Of a stretch of DNA of 62,946 bases, positions 45,826 to 54,996 are shown piece after piece. The stretch is taken from assembly GCA_016933275.1 (NCBI GenBank), contig JAFGBI010000335.1:1-62946 (forward strand), written 5' to 3'. Numbering within the stretch: the stretch's first letter is position 1; each line of letters begins with the position of its first letter. Source of the stretch: Polyangiaceae bacterium (GTDB lineage: Bacteria > Myxococcota_A > Polyangia > Polyangiales > Polyangiaceae). Under the pieces are notes generated by a model that ran no database searches, was not told the DNA's origin, and worked only from the letters and a program-made list of their open reading frames with translations. Both the position numbers and the translations under genes were made by a program.

Positions 45826-47210
45826 GATGCAAAGAGCGCCAGGCGTGCGACGTTCAGATCCTCGGCGACGATCGCCAGCGCGCCCCCCAGCGATCCGGCC
45901 GTGGCGATCCGGTTGATACAGGCGAAGGCCCGGCGTTTGCGCTCCGCTAGCTCCGCGAAGCGCGAGGCCGAGCTCCGACCGGTCACGACGTAGCAGGCGA
46001 CGGCGTTCGCGAAGAGCTTCCGGTAGGCCGCGGGCGTCACCCGCAGGGCGAAATGATCGAGCACGAGGTGCGGCATGCCCGCGCCATGGGACCGTCGCAG
46101 CACCTGGTTGACCGCGCTCATGGCGAGGCACTGGTTCGCGCAGCGGAACGGGTGCAGGCGCACGAAGCGCTGGTGGAAGGCCGCGAGCTCGCGCACCGCG
46201 GTGGCGCGATCCCCCGCGTCGGCGGCCTGCTCTGCCGCCGCGAGCGCGCCGAAGACGGCCGCGAAGTGAGCGACCGAAAGCGGCCGCGGCGGGCAGAACC
46301 ACGGTCCCGCCTGTGCGTCCTGTTCCGCGCGAGCGATCACCACCCGCCCCCAATCGAGGCCATCGTCCACGTGGCACCGCGGCTGGGCGGCTTCGGGATC
46401 GCCGAGGACCGTGTAGAGCGCGCGATGGTATGCCTCGCCACCGACGAAGGACGCATGCACGCGGGGGCCGGCTACGAACCGCGTGCCCCCGGGCGTCTCG
46501 ACGAGCTCCGGCGCCGAACGGAGCAATGCGCCCGGTGCCGCGCCGCGCAACGCGATGGGGCTCGCGGGGCGGTAGAAGGAGTCGAGATCCCGTCCCATCA
46601 GCGCGAGCACGTGCGCGCGGCGGAAGACGCCGAGGGCTCGGGCTGGATCCGTCTCCGCGAGTTCTACGTCCGCGAGGGTCTCCCGCGCATCCGCGAGGGC
46701 ACGCCGAACATCCCCCATGTTGCGCCAGTAGGCGCGATCGATCTCGTACGGCGACCCCGGATGGCGCACGATCTCGACCCCCGGCACCTCGGCATCCAGC
46801 GCAGCGACAGCGGCAGGAGCGAAGATCACGAGCCCGAAACCGACCTCGAGCACCTTGGCGAGGGCGCTGGGGGCGACGCCGGCTGTCTCGCGCAGGGCAG
46901 CGAGCGGTCTCTCGCCATCCATCGCGGCGAGGACGGCGCGCGCCCCACCGGACTCGACGTCGGCCAGCGGAAGGTCGGCGCCGAGCCGCGACGAGACGAG
47001 GTGCGTCCCGTCGCGACCGTCGCAAACCGCGAGATCCTCCGCCGAAACGAGGACGTCGGCATCGGCGGGCGCGAGGCGGCGCTTCGCCTCGCCAAACAGG
47101 TAGTCGCTGCCGGGTGTGGCCGCGCGGACGTTCGCCGCCAGCCATTCCTGGTAGGAGAGCACCTCCCAAGGGAAGGCGAGGACGGCAGCTGTCCGGTCGG
47201 CAAAATCCAT
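45822..47210 (-). CDS. Fic-like protein with degenerate motif
   Basis: The 462-residue protein has an N-terminal region resembling a winged-helix-like module (LAALRETAGVAPSALAKVLEVGFG) and a C-terminal helical part with FHQRFVRLHPFRCANQ (His353). This aligns with the Fic core FHxxFxxIHPFxDGNGR, but the GNGR part that binds nucleotide phosphate is replaced by CANQC. It is therefore probably not an AMP-transferase of the usual kind, or the similarity is only in fold. The ATG at 47210 is chosen because it begins the compact domain; earlier starts overlap the divergent FkbM gene. Its stop TAG lies in repeat copy 4. Confidence 0.45.
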   Translation of the reverse strand: MDFADRTAAVLAFPWEVLSYQEWLAANVRAATPGSDYLFGEAKRRLAPADADVLVSAEDLAVCDGRDGTHLVSSRLGADLPLADVESGGARAVLAAMDGERPLAALRETAGVAPSALAKVLEVGFGLVIFAPAAVAALDAEVPGVEIVRHPGSPYEIDRAYWRNMGDVRRALADARETLADVELAETDPARALGVFRRAHVLALMGRDLDSFYRPASPIALRGAAPGALLRSAPELVETPGGTRFVAGPRVHASFVGGEAYHRALYTVLGDPEAAQPRCHVDDGLDWGRVVIARAEQDAQAGPWFCPPRPLSVAHFAAVFGALAAAEQAADAGDRATAVRELAAFHQRFVRLHPFRCANQCLAMSAVNQVLRRSHGAGMPHLVLDHFALRVTPAAYRKLFANAVACYVVTGRSSASRFAELAERKRRAFACINRIATAGSLGGALAIVAEDLNVARLALFAS

Positions 47211-47247
47211 GTTCCAGGGAGCCACCGCACGGGCGACGCGCCTAGAA

Positions 47248-47253
47248 TACAAT
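47248..47253 (+). promoter_or_regulatory. Candidate -10 box for the FkbM gene
   Basis: TACAAT, overlapped by TAGAAT at 47243, lies five bases before the ATG at 47259, with no Shine-Dalgarno. A leaderless transcript is possible. No -35 box is obvious. Confidence 0.3.
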
Positions 47254-47258
47254 GCTAG

Positions 47259-47930
47259 ATGCATCGGGCAATGCTCGCCGCGTCCGTCTGCCTCCGCGGC
47301 CACACGTTCCACCACCTCGGACCGCGCCCCATCGTGGTCGATCTCGGGGCAAACGACGGCGGATTCGCAGCGGAGCTCCTGGATCACCACCCGGACGCCA
47401 CCGTGGTCCTCGTCGAGGGTGACCCGTTTCTGGTCGGGCGCCTGCAAGAGCGGTTCGGCACGCACGGAAACGTCCTACTCTACTCGGGGCTCATCGGCGC
47501 CACCTCCCGGGCGAAGGCGCCCTTCCATCTCTCGCGGATTCCGGAGGGCAACTCCGTCCACGCGGCGCTCGCTCGGAGCTGGTCGTCCGACGAAACGCGC
47601 ACCATCGAGGTTCCGATGACCGACCTCCGCGGGCTTCTCGCGCTCGCGCGCCTTGGCGACGTCGATCTCCTGAAGGTCGACGTCGAGGGGTCGGAGTACG
47701 ACGTATTACCGACCATCGACCACGAACTCGCGGGACGGCTCGCCCAGGTCAGCGTCGAGTTTCACGATTTTGCCGCGCCCGAGTGGCGCGGGAAGACCGA
47801 GACCTGCATCGCCCACCTCGAACGTCTCGGCTATGCCTACCGCGCGCGACCCACCCCGCTGCGCCACGGCTCCCCGTACTTCGACTGCCACTTCTGGCAC
47901 CGCGTCCCCGCTCACGATCCGCGGGTTTGA
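47259..47930 (+). CDS. FkbM-family SAM-dependent methyltransferase
   Basis: The 223-residue protein has the SAM-binding motif VVDLGANDGGFA, the acidic VLVEGDP loop, and the family-defining LLKVDVEGSEYDVL near the C-terminal third. FkbM-type enzymes O-methylate sugars, lipids or polyketides. It is divergent to the Fic-like gene. The gene may act on surface polysaccharide made elsewhere in this window, but this is only position-based. Confidence 0.75.
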   Translation: MHRAMLAASVCLRGHTFHHLGPRPIVVDLGANDGGFAAELLDHHPDATVVLVEGDPFLVGRLQERFGTHGNVLLYSGLIGATSRAKAPFHLSRIPEGNSVHAALARSWSSDETRTIEVPMTDLRGLLALARLGDVDLLKVDVEGSEYDVLPTIDHELAGRLAQVSVEFHDFAAPEWRGKTETCIAHLERLGYAYRARPTPLRHGSPYFDCHFWHRVPAHDPRV

Positions 47931-47975
47931 GACGCCGCCCGTGAAATCCCGGGGTGGCCCGACCCGGTGCCGCGG

Positions 47976-47981
47976 TATAGT
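47976..47981 (+). promoter_or_regulatory. Candidate -10 box for the gene at 47988
   Basis: TATAGT lies six bases before the ATG at 47988, with no ribosome-binding site between. The same arrangement is seen at 5473 and 47248. Confidence 0.3.
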
Positions 47982-47987
47982 CGTCCC

Positions 47988-48683
47988 ATGTACGAGGAGC
48001 TCGCTACCGGGTTCACGCAATCACCGCAGGGCGTCCAGGCGCTCCAGGCGCTCCAGGCGCAAGGCTTCGCCTTCCCACAGGCGAGCGCCATGCTGACCGC
48101 CGCCGTACCTGCCGCCGCCGAGGCGATGCGCGGGGCCGCGCGCGGCGATCGCCAGATGCCGAGCCTCGGCGAGAGCAGCTATGTCATGAACTTCGCCGCG
48201 GCGGCCGTGTGCGGCCTGATCCGCGGTGAGGGGTTCATGGGGTCGGCGATGGACGGGCTCCAGGGCATAGTGGGTGGCTACGTCGCACAGGTCATCGCCG
48301 CCCGGTTCGGCCTGCCCAAGCGCGTCGCGGGCCTGATCGGCGCGGTGATCACGCCGCTCGCCATCGACTTCCTCTGGGATCGGCTCGCCGCTGGCCTGGC
48401 CGGCGCCGCTCCAGCAGGAGGCGCCGCGCCGAGCGTGCCCGCAGCAATGACGGCGGGAACGACGCCCTACGCCGGCTACGCGGGCGCCGGCGGGGCGACG
48501 CCGGCGAGACTGCCCGCTGCCTCCGGCTACGGGTCCGGGCCCGTCCCCTACAGCACGGGGGGGGTTCCGCGCGGCTATGGCTATGCGATCCCCCGCGCCC
48601 CGGCGGTTCAACCGACGGCCATACCCGGTCATGCCAGCCAGGGGACGGCACCTCGCTACGTCGCCACCGGCTACGTTCGCTGA
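47988..48683 (+). CDS. Small protein with a hydrophobic core and Tyr/Gly-rich tail
   Basis: The 231-residue product has an N-terminal Gln/Ala-rich helix (QALQALQAQGFAFP), a segment with weak amphipathic or membrane-like stretches (MNFAAAAVCGLIRG, IVGGYVAQVIAARFGLP, GLIGAVITPLAIDFLW) and a Tyr/Gly/Pro-rich C-terminus (YAGYAGAGG, GYGSGPVPY). I do not recognise it. The hydrophobic core could insert in membranes. It precedes the SPFH gene by 32 bases and is likely read with it. Confidence 0.55.
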   Translation: MYEELATGFTQSPQGVQALQALQAQGFAFPQASAMLTAAVPAAAEAMRGAARGDRQMPSLGESSYVMNFAAAAVCGLIRGEGFMGSAMDGLQGIVGGYVAQVIAARFGLPKRVAGLIGAVITPLAIDFLWDRLAAGLAGAAPAGGAAPSVPAAMTAGTTPYAGYAGAGGATPARLPAASGYGSGPVPYSTGGVPRGYGYAIPRAPAVQPTAIPGHASQGTAPRYVATGYVR

Positions 48684-48715
48684 CGAGGGCGCAGAGACCC
48701 GCGAGGAGTCGCCGG

Positions 48716-49780
48716 ATGATGAACGTCCCGCAAGCTACCGCGCGCATCGAACGTCCTTTGGCCGAGCGGGAGGTCCTGCTCCATCGGCACCCGTACGATC
48801 GCGTGCCCATCGGCGCCCGGCTCGCCGTCGCTAGCGACGAGTGCGCAGTGATCACGAGCCACGGGCGCGTGCTCGGCACGCTCGGTCCCGGGACCCACCG
48901 CCTGGTCCCCGAACAGGTGCCATTCCTCGAGGCCGCGGTCGATCTGGTCGGCGGCGGCCAAGAGCTCCTCTGCGAGATCTACCTGCTGTTGACCGGCACC
49001 TTCACCGGGGTCGCGGTGGCGGGTTCCCTCGGCAAGCTCCGCGACGACGCCGGCGACGAGATCCCCATCTGGGTCACGGCGTCCCTCGCCGTGAGGCTTG
49101 CGGATCCGGAACGCCTCGTGGGAGCCCTGGCAGCCCGGCGCGAGGACCCGATACAGGCGGTCGTGTTCCACGCCGTCCGCGGGCTCCGCTCGACGCTCGA
49201 ACACCTCGTAGGCCGCGGTGAGGTCGTCGCGCGTACGGTGGCGCGAGACGCCACCAAGGTGAAGCGCGCCGGGGAGGCGAGCGAGCTCGGCCTGACCGAA
49301 ATCGGGCTCGATCTGGTCGGGATCGAGACCCTCGAGCTGGCACGGGAGCCGCCGGCAGCCGCGGCGAGGCCCGCCGCGGGCAGTCCTGGCACGGGACCTG
49401 ACCCGGGCTTGCTGCCCCCTGGTTCGGCCGAGGTTGGCTGGGTCATCCCCGCGGTGCCGCACGTGGACATGGGGACCGGGCTCCGGGTGGGGGTGACGTT
49501 CCACGGGTCTCTGGTGGGCACCCCCGTGAGACCCGAGCTGATGCAGTGGGTCGTGAACGCCATCGGCGAAGCCCTCTGCGCGATGGGCAGCGACTACAGC
49601 GGCCACGTGCTCGACATCCCGAGCCACGCGGCGGAGCTCTCGGCCCTGCTCACGGAACGCGTGGCCCCGCGGCTCGGGGCAGCCGGCATCCAGGGCCAGG
49701 TGAGCGTGACCGGATTCGAGCTCCCACCCCAGGATCCGGTCGTAGCCGAGCTCTATCGGCGCTACCCTGGACCGCGATGA
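48716..49780 (+). CDS. SPFH/virion-core-like domain protein
   Basis: The 354-residue protein has an N-terminal beta-rich SPFH-like domain (GARLAVASDECAVITSHGRVLGTLGPGTHRL, LITGTFTG, IPIWVTASLAVRLADPERL) followed by a helical stretch (RGLRSTLEHLVGRGEVVARTVARDA) and a C-terminal part of unknown fold. GGAG before the ATG supports the start. Bacterial relatives with this layout often sit beside small zinc-ribbon or membrane proteins and may form membrane-associated scaffolds. The stop lies five bases from the convergent pseudo-receiver gene. Confidence 0.6.
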   Translation: MMNVPQATARIERPLAEREVLLHRHPYDRVPIGARLAVASDECAVITSHGRVLGTLGPGTHRLVPEQVPFLEAAVDLVGGGQELLCEIYLLLTGTFTGVAVAGSLGKLRDDAGDEIPIWVTASLAVRLADPERLVGALAARREDPIQAVVFHAVRGLRSTLEHLVGRGEVVARTVARDATKVKRAGEASELGLTEIGLDLVGIETLELAREPPAAAARPAAGSPGTGPDPGLLPPGSAEVGWVIPAVPHVDMGTGLRVGVTFHGSLVGTPVRPELMQWVVNAIGEALCAMGSDYSGHVLDIPSHAAELSALLTERVAPRLGAAGIQGQVSVTGFELPPQDPVVAELYRRYPGPR

Positions 49781-49785
49781 GGGCG

Positions 49786-50259
49786 TCAAGCCGAGGGCGG
49801 GCGAATCAGCGAGCTCGGGGGTTCGGTCGCCTCATCGGAGCGGTGGTTCGCCCGCGCGATCGCCTCGTCGAGCGCCTCGAGGAGCGCGGAGATGTCCGCG
49901 GGCCAGGAGACGATGCCGTGTGCCATCCTCACCTCCTGTCCATCGCAGGCGGCGCTGGTACGGTAGGCGATCCGCAGGACGCGGTCGTGGTGCAGGCGTG
50001 CGGCCTTCAGCATCGCCGACCCGCCGCTCGAACGAGGCTCGACCGTGGTCACCATCACGTCGAAGGGCCGTTCGCGGAGCGCCCGTCGTGCGCCGTCCAC
50101 GCCGACGGCGCTCTCGACCGCCCACCCGGGTCGACGCCAGGCAACGATCCGAGCCATCGAGGCGAGGAGCACTGGGTCCTCACCGCACACGAGCAGACGC
50201 GGCGTGGCGGGAGCTCGGTCGGTCCAGCTCGACCGGTCGCTTTCTGCGGGATCGCCCAT
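49786..50259 (-). CDS. Pseudo-receiver domain protein
   Basis: The 157-residue product has the length and helix-strand order of a CheY receiver (LLVCGEDPVLLASMARIV, FDVMVTTVEP, LRIAYRTSAA, IVSWPADISALLEALDE). At the position of the phosphorylatable Asp it has Thr (VMVTTVE), and the Lys/Thr switch residues are not evident. It is probably a phosphorylation-independent protein-interaction module. The start is ATG with only a weak ribosome site. Confidence 0.5.
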   Translation of the reverse strand: MGDPAESDRSSWTDRAPATPRLLVCGEDPVLLASMARIVAWRRPGWAVESAVGVDGARRALRERPFDVMVTTVEPRSSGGSAMLKAARLHHDRVLRIAYRTSAACDGQEVRMAHGIVSWPADISALLEALDEAIARANHRSDEATEPPSSLIRPPSA

Positions 50260-50387
50260 GCCCACCACAGAGCAATCCCCATGCCGACGCCCGCCGCACG
50301 CCCTGAGGCGTGGTTGGGCGGCACCCGGCTCGACACCGGTTTCACTTCTGCAACGATGCCCGCCACCTTGGCGAGGGTGGGATCCCA

Positions 50388-51953
50388 TTATCGAACACGC
50401 CGTGCCTCGAGCAGGCGATGGAACGCAGCCTCCTGAAGCTCGTCTGGCGGGCGCCTCAGCTCGAACGCATACCCGTTCCCATGGGCGAACTGGCAGCGTA
50501 GGTTCTGCGCGTACCGCTCCAGCACCGGCTCGATGGGTTCTGCCTTGACGGAGGCCCGCCCGAGGTCCTCGACGATTGGCGTCAGCGGCGGGCACCCCCT
50601 GAGCACAGGCAGCTGGATGGGGGCTGCGCTCGGGCAACAGGCCGCCCGCACGACGGAGAAGCCGGCCATGCCATATGGACCCATGCGACTCCAGATATCC
50701 ATCGCCGGCGTAGCAGCCCCCCTGCCACCAGCCTTCACCACCGCGATACGGAGCAGCCACGCGCCGCGGCGGGGGTCGGTCGTGGTGCAGAGCGGCTCGA
50801 GATCCACCGATTTCCGAAAGGACCCCTCGGGGAACTGGCGCTGCACACAGGTCTCGAGATCCTCTTCGACGGGGATGGACTCAGCGCTCGTGCCGCCATC
50901 CTCTTCGGGGCCGGCGCCACCTTGCCCAACCCTACCGGCGTCCCCGGCCTCGCTCACAGCGGGACGCGGCGTCTCCCCGGAGGCAGACCGGGCAGGCACC
51001 ACCGACGCGACCGGCCCCGGCGACGACGGGGACACCGGCGACGCTGAGGTCAGGACTGGCGCGGGCGGCGCCATCGGAGCGGCCCCGCCGTACGCGACCC
51101 AAGCCGCCACCCCCCCCGCGATGATGCCGAAGAGCACGACCGCACCCCCGCGACGCCAGAGCGCCCCACCAGAAGTCGGCAGCTCTGCCGGATCCAACGG
51201 AGGGGTGGTGTCCCCAATCAAACGTCGACGGCAAGCCTCCAAGGAGTCAACGAGGTCGGCCGCAGTCGCCGGTCGACGGGGGCCGGGCCCGAGGGCTGTC
51301 GCCAGCCAATCGGCGAGCGGTGTCGGCAAGGACTGGTGTAGCCCTGAGTCCTCGGGACCAGGGTAGCCGGCGGTGGGTGGAACGGCGCCGGTCGCGGCCC
51401 GATGCAGGATCGCCGCGATCGCCCAGAGGTCGTCGCCCATCGCAGCCGAGCCCCCGGCACTCTCGGGAGCACGGTAGGGATCTGGGTTCGGCGCGGCGGG
51501 GGCCGCGCCGAGCACCGGACCACGAGCCTCCGCCATCACCACCGCCGAGGGTCGCACAAGCCCGTGCACGGTCCCCTTTTCGTGCAGGGAGGCGAGGGCC
51601 GACGCGAGAGCCAACGCCAAGTCGACCGCGATCGTCGCGTCGAGCGGGCAACCTCCGGCGAGCACTCGCTCGAGGTCGGGGCCGCCTGGTGCCTCGAGCA
51701 CGATCACGGCCCTCCCCGCCCCAATCAGGAGGACCTCGAAGGGGGTGGCGAGGTGCGGGTGCGCCGTTTCGAGGACCCGCTCCCATCCCGCGGCGAGCTC
51801 CTCCTTCATCTCGACCAAGAGGACTCGTCTCCCCGAATCGAGGTGCGTGGCGACGAACGAGCTGTCGACCGAATCGCCCGGACGCACTTCGTCGATTCGA
51901 TATCTTCCGGCGAGGAAGCCGCCGAGTCGCCGGTCGAACGTGGTCAGCCCCAT
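50388..51953 (-). CDS. Membrane pseudokinase (Hanks-type fold)
   Basis: The 521-residue protein has an N-terminal kinase-like domain (about residues 10-270) in which the normal HRDLKPEN is HGLVRPSAVV, no DFG is visible (GPVLGAAP) and the Gly loop is weak. The APE region (YRAPESAGG) and Asp-Leu-Trp (DDLWAIAAILHRAATG) are kept. A linker and one membrane helix (GGAVVLFGIIAGGVAAWVAYGG) lead to an external C-terminal region with several Cys residues. It most likely acts as a scaffold or ligand-sensing receptor, not a kinase. The gene at 49786 may be read after it. Confidence 0.6.
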   Translation of the reverse strand: MGLTTFDRRLGGFLAGRYRIDEVRPGDSVDSSFVATHLDSGRRVLLVEMKEELAAGWERVLETAHPHLATPFEVLLIGAGRAVIVLEAPGGPDLERVLAGGCPLDATIAVDLALALASALASLHEKGTVHGLVRPSAVVMAEARGPVLGAAPAAPNPDPYRAPESAGGSAAMGDDLWAIAAILHRAATGAVPPTAGYPGPEDSGLHQSLPTPLADWLATALGPGPRRPATAADLVDSLEACRRRLIGDTTPPLDPAELPTSGGALWRRGGAVVLFGIIAGGVAAWVAYGGAAPMAPPAPVLTSASPVSPSSPGPVASVVPARSASGETPRPAVSEAGDAGRVGQGGAGPEEDGGTSAESIPVEEDLETCVQRQFPEGSFRKSVDLEPLCTTTDPRRGAWLLRIAVVKAGGRGAATPAMDIWSRMGPYGMAGFSVVRAACCPSAAPIQLPVLRGCPPLTPIVEDLGRASVKAEPIEPVLERYAQNLRCQFAHGNGYAFELRRPPDELQEAAFHRLLEARRVR

Positions 51954-52131
51954 GGCGACCACCAGTTACACCTCCCTCTACGTTCCCGTCTACCCCGTCC
52001 CGCGGGGAGCGTCCGCCGGCTTGCCGCGACACCGGGATCCTCGGCTCAGCCTGGATCCCCTCCGCGAGCGGCGCTCGCCGGCGCCTTCGGCCCCGCGAGC
52101 CACCACCAACGACGAGCCTCGGTTGGTGCGG

Positions 52132-54597
52132 TCATCGCGGCGATCGGTACCGGGCGACGACGAGGGTGCGATCGTCGTCGAAGCTGGCGCACCAGCTGTC
52201 GACGAGCTCGAGGATCCGATCCCGCACCTCCTCGACCGGTCGTGACCCCAGCTGTTCGACGGCCGCGACCAGTCGCTCGAACCCGAACTGCTCGTGGTGG
52301 GCATTCCGCGCCTCCGTGAGCCCGTCCGTGTGGAGCACGAGCAGATCGCCCTCGTGGAGGACGAGTTCGGCGTCCGTCGTGATCTCCCGCACGTTCGGCA
52401 TCGCCCCCACCCAGAACCCAGGCGGCGTGACCGTTTCGCAGAGGCCGCTGTTCGCCCGCCACACGATGATCTCCTCGTGGGCACCGGCGAAGCGGATGCG
52501 GCCGTCTCGGCCGTAGCGCAGCACCGTGAGCGTCACGTGCTCGTTGCGTTTCAGGCGGTGACGCACGTTCTCGTACAGCGCCTCGTTGAGCAGAGAGACG
52601 ATCTCGCTCGGCGGCAGCTCGGGCCGCACCCTCGTGAGGGCGGCGACCATGCTCTGCACCATCAGCATGATCATCCCGGCGCCCAAGCCATGCCCAGCGA
52701 CGTCACCGATCGCCAGCCAGGCACTGTCCTCCATCCCCAGCACATCGTAAAAGTCACCGCCGGCCTCGGCCGCCGGGAGCATGACGGCCGCGAACTCGAG
52801 CCCGGGGGCGATGATCGTGGCCGGGATCATCGTGGTCTGGATGTGCACCGCGACCCGAGACTCGTCGCGCATACGCTCTTGCTCCAGCCGTTCCCGCAAC
52901 GCCACCTGCTGGATGACCTCGCGGTGGAGCGCCGCGCTCTTGATCGCCGAAGCAATCTGCTGGCGGAGCGGCTCGTACATGGATGTCGTGGCAGTCCCGG
53001 CGAGAACGGCGATACCGAGCGGGCTCGCTTCGAAGGTCAGCGGTACGACCACCGAGCTCTGGCACTCGACCGGCTCGAGCGCCGGGCTCGGCGCCAGATC
53101 GGACGCGGGGAACCGCGGCTCGGTGGGCTCTACCTCCTGCCCGTCCAGCATGAGAAACAGTGGCCTTAGCTCGGTCGCCGACGAGTCCACGTAGAGGGAC
53201 ACGGCGGCGCGGTCGATCCCCAGACCGGGGAGCTCCTGGGCGAGCGCCTCACGCAGAGAGGGCAAGCTGAGCGCCGTGGCAAACCGCTGGGCCGACCTCC
53301 CGAGCACGTAGGAGGCGTGCTCCGAATCCATCCGCTGGCGTCCCTGCGCCCGGACGGATGCCGCCCCGACCACCACCCGAGCCGTGTGCCAGAGCCGCTC
53401 GGCCTGCTGGGTGGAGACGCGGTCCGTGACGCGCGCGCTGCGCAGCTCGGTGCGCAGGAGCGAGACGACGCGCTGGAACTCGTCGAGGCTCGCCCCCTCG
53501 GCGCCGGCCCGCTCGAGGACGTACTCGAGCGACCTCACGAAGCGACCCTCGTTGCCGATGAGCTCCTCCTCCAGAGCATCGAGCAACCGCGCGGGCCACG
53601 ACCCGAGCGCGTCGCTCGTCACCGACACCGCTTGGTCCAGAACGTCGATCAGGTGCTGACGACGGGCCACCACCGCGTCGGCAAGGGTCGCGTAGGAGAT
53701 CCCCTCCGGGTGCCCCGTGAGGCGGAGCTCGTAGCCGCAACCGCAAGACTCACGGCGGACGAGCTCCGTCAGCGACGAGGCGCACGGAGTGGCGACCTCG
53801 CCGTCGAGCTGGAGCACGATCGTCTCGACCGCCCGCGCGCCCATCCACCGAAGCGGCTGGCGAAGGCTGGTCAGGGAAGGCTTGGCGATCTGCGCCAGGC
53901 TGATGTCGTCGAACCCGAGGACCGCGATGTCGCGAGGCACGTTGAATCCCCGCGACTGGATCACATCCATCGCACCCAGTGCCATGGAGTCGTTTGCAGC
54001 CACCACGGCGTCGCAGACCGCTCCGCTGTCGAGCAGCGTCCGCATCGCTGTCGCGCCGGTGGCCATCGTGAACTCGCCATACTGGACGAGGCACCCGTCG
54101 ACCTCGAGGCCGCGCTGGTGGAGCGCCGCCCGGTAGCCGGCGAGGCGGTGCTCCGACTCCGTGCTGTCGCGTGGCCCGGCAATGAACGCGATCCGCCGGC
54201 ACTGGTGGATCTCGATCAGGTGGGTGACGCCGACCTCCATGCCGCTGGCGTTGTCGACCACCACGCTCGGGATCCCGTCGAGGGCCACCCCCAGACTGCA
54301 GACGGGGAGCGGAGCATAGGAGCGACAGAGCGCCGCCAAGGCGTCGCGGGAACAGAAATGGCCCAGGGTGGAGGACACCACGATCACCCCGTCCACCGCG
54401 GATACCCCGAGCAAGGCATAGACGCCGTTCTGCGCCGCCTCGGCGATGGCCGGCGCGCCCAGGCGCTGCCCGGTGACGACGACGAGGTCGATCTCCCGCT
54501 CCCGGGTGGCGATCTCGATCGAGCGCCGGATCTGACACTCGTACTCCGAGTTCAGACTGCCGAGGAGAAGGGCAAACCGGAGTCGGGGTCGAGCCAC
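52132..54597 (-). CDS. LacI-type sensor fused to SpoIIE phosphatase
   Basis: The 821-residue protein has a LacI/periplasmic-binding-like domain without an HTH (about 8-285: FALLLGSLNSEYE, FIAGPRDSTESEHRL, AVVAANDSMALGAMDV, DIAVLGFDDISLA), a helical linker (about 290-420), a GAF-like region (about 430-560) and a C-terminal PP2C SpoIIE phosphatase domain (about 575-821: GGDFYDVLG, AIGDVAGHGLGAGM, LHTDGLTEARN). No signal peptide is present, so the sugar-binding part acts in the cytoplasm. It probably dephosphorylates the STAS protein encoded just upstream, in response to a sugar-like ligand. It lies 18 bases after that gene. Confidence 0.85.
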   Translation of the reverse strand: MARPRLRFALLLGSLNSEYECQIRRSIEIATREREIDLVVVTGQRLGAPAIAEAAQNGVYALLGVSAVDGVIVVSSTLGHFCSRDALAALCRSYAPLPVCSLGVALDGIPSVVVDNASGMEVGVTHLIEIHQCRRIAFIAGPRDSTESEHRLAGYRAALHQRGLEVDGCLVQYGEFTMATGATAMRTLLDSGAVCDAVVAANDSMALGAMDVIQSRGFNVPRDIAVLGFDDISLAQIAKPSLTSLRQPLRWMGARAVETIVLQLDGEVATPCASSLTELVRRESCGCGYELRLTGHPEGISYATLADAVVARRQHLIDVLDQAVSVTSDALGSWPARLLDALEEELIGNEGRFVRSLEYVLERAGAEGASLDEFQRVVSLLRTELRSARVTDRVSTQQAERLWHTARVVVGAASVRAQGRQRMDSEHASYVLGRSAQRFATALSLPSLREALAQELPGLGIDRAAVSLYVDSSATELRPLFLMLDGQEVEPTEPRFPASDLAPSPALEPVECQSSVVVPLTFEASPLGIAVLAGTATTSMYEPLRQQIASAIKSAALHREVIQQVALRERLEQERMRDESRVAVHIQTTMIPATIIAPGLEFAAVMLPAAEAGGDFYDVLGMEDSAWLAIGDVAGHGLGAGMIMLMVQSMVAALTRVRPELPPSEIVSLLNEALYENVRHRLKRNEHVTLTVLRYGRDGRIRFAGAHEEIIVWRANSGLCETVTPPGFWVGAMPNVREITTDAELVLHEGDLLVLHTDGLTEARNAHHEQFGFERLVAAVEQLGSRPVEEVRDRILELVDSWCASFDDDRTLVVARYRSPR

Positions 54598-54615
54598 TGC
54601 GCGAGCTCGTTTCCT

Positions 54616-54996
54616 CTACGTCTTGGCGGTGATCGAGACGAGCTCCGGAGCCATCCGGGCGACCACGCTGAGGCTGCGCGTCTGCCAGGAGAGCCGGGCG
54701 TCGGTCAAGAATCGGACGTCATACCGCGGACCCGCCGTCATGATCGCATAGATGAAGCTCACCAGAGCCTTCAAGCAGCTCGAGTTCAGGAGGTAGAGGG
54801 CCGTGATGTCGATGTCGACCGCCCTGAGCCCGCGGTGGGCAACCTCGGCGTGTATCTCGTGCAGGGCTCGCTCGAGCGGCTTCACCGCGGCCATGTCGCC
54901 GGTCCCCGTGAGCTTGAAGACGAGGCGTTCCCCCGCGACGTCGGCGCGGGCCGTGAATCCCTCCTGGATGATCGGCGTCAGGCCACGCTCGCTCAT
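54616..54996 (-). CDS. STAS-domain anti-sigma antagonist-like protein
   Basis: The 126-residue protein fits the STAS fold: LVFKLTGTGD (strand 1), RGLRAVDIDITALYLLNSSCLKALVSFI with the N-S-S at the phosphorylation loop (Ser in LNSSC), and VRFLTDARLSW. Its ATG overlaps the RsbW-like stop as ATGA. It is expected to switch partners with the kinase depending on phosphorylation. It is the likely substrate of both the kinase upstream and the phosphatase downstream. Confidence 0.75.
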   Translation of the reverse strand: MSERGLTPIIQEGFTARADVAGERLVFKLTGTGDMAAVKPLERALHEIHAEVAHRGLRAVDIDITALYLLNSSCLKALVSFIYAIMTAGPRYDVRFLTDARLSWQTRSLSVVARMAPELVSITAKT

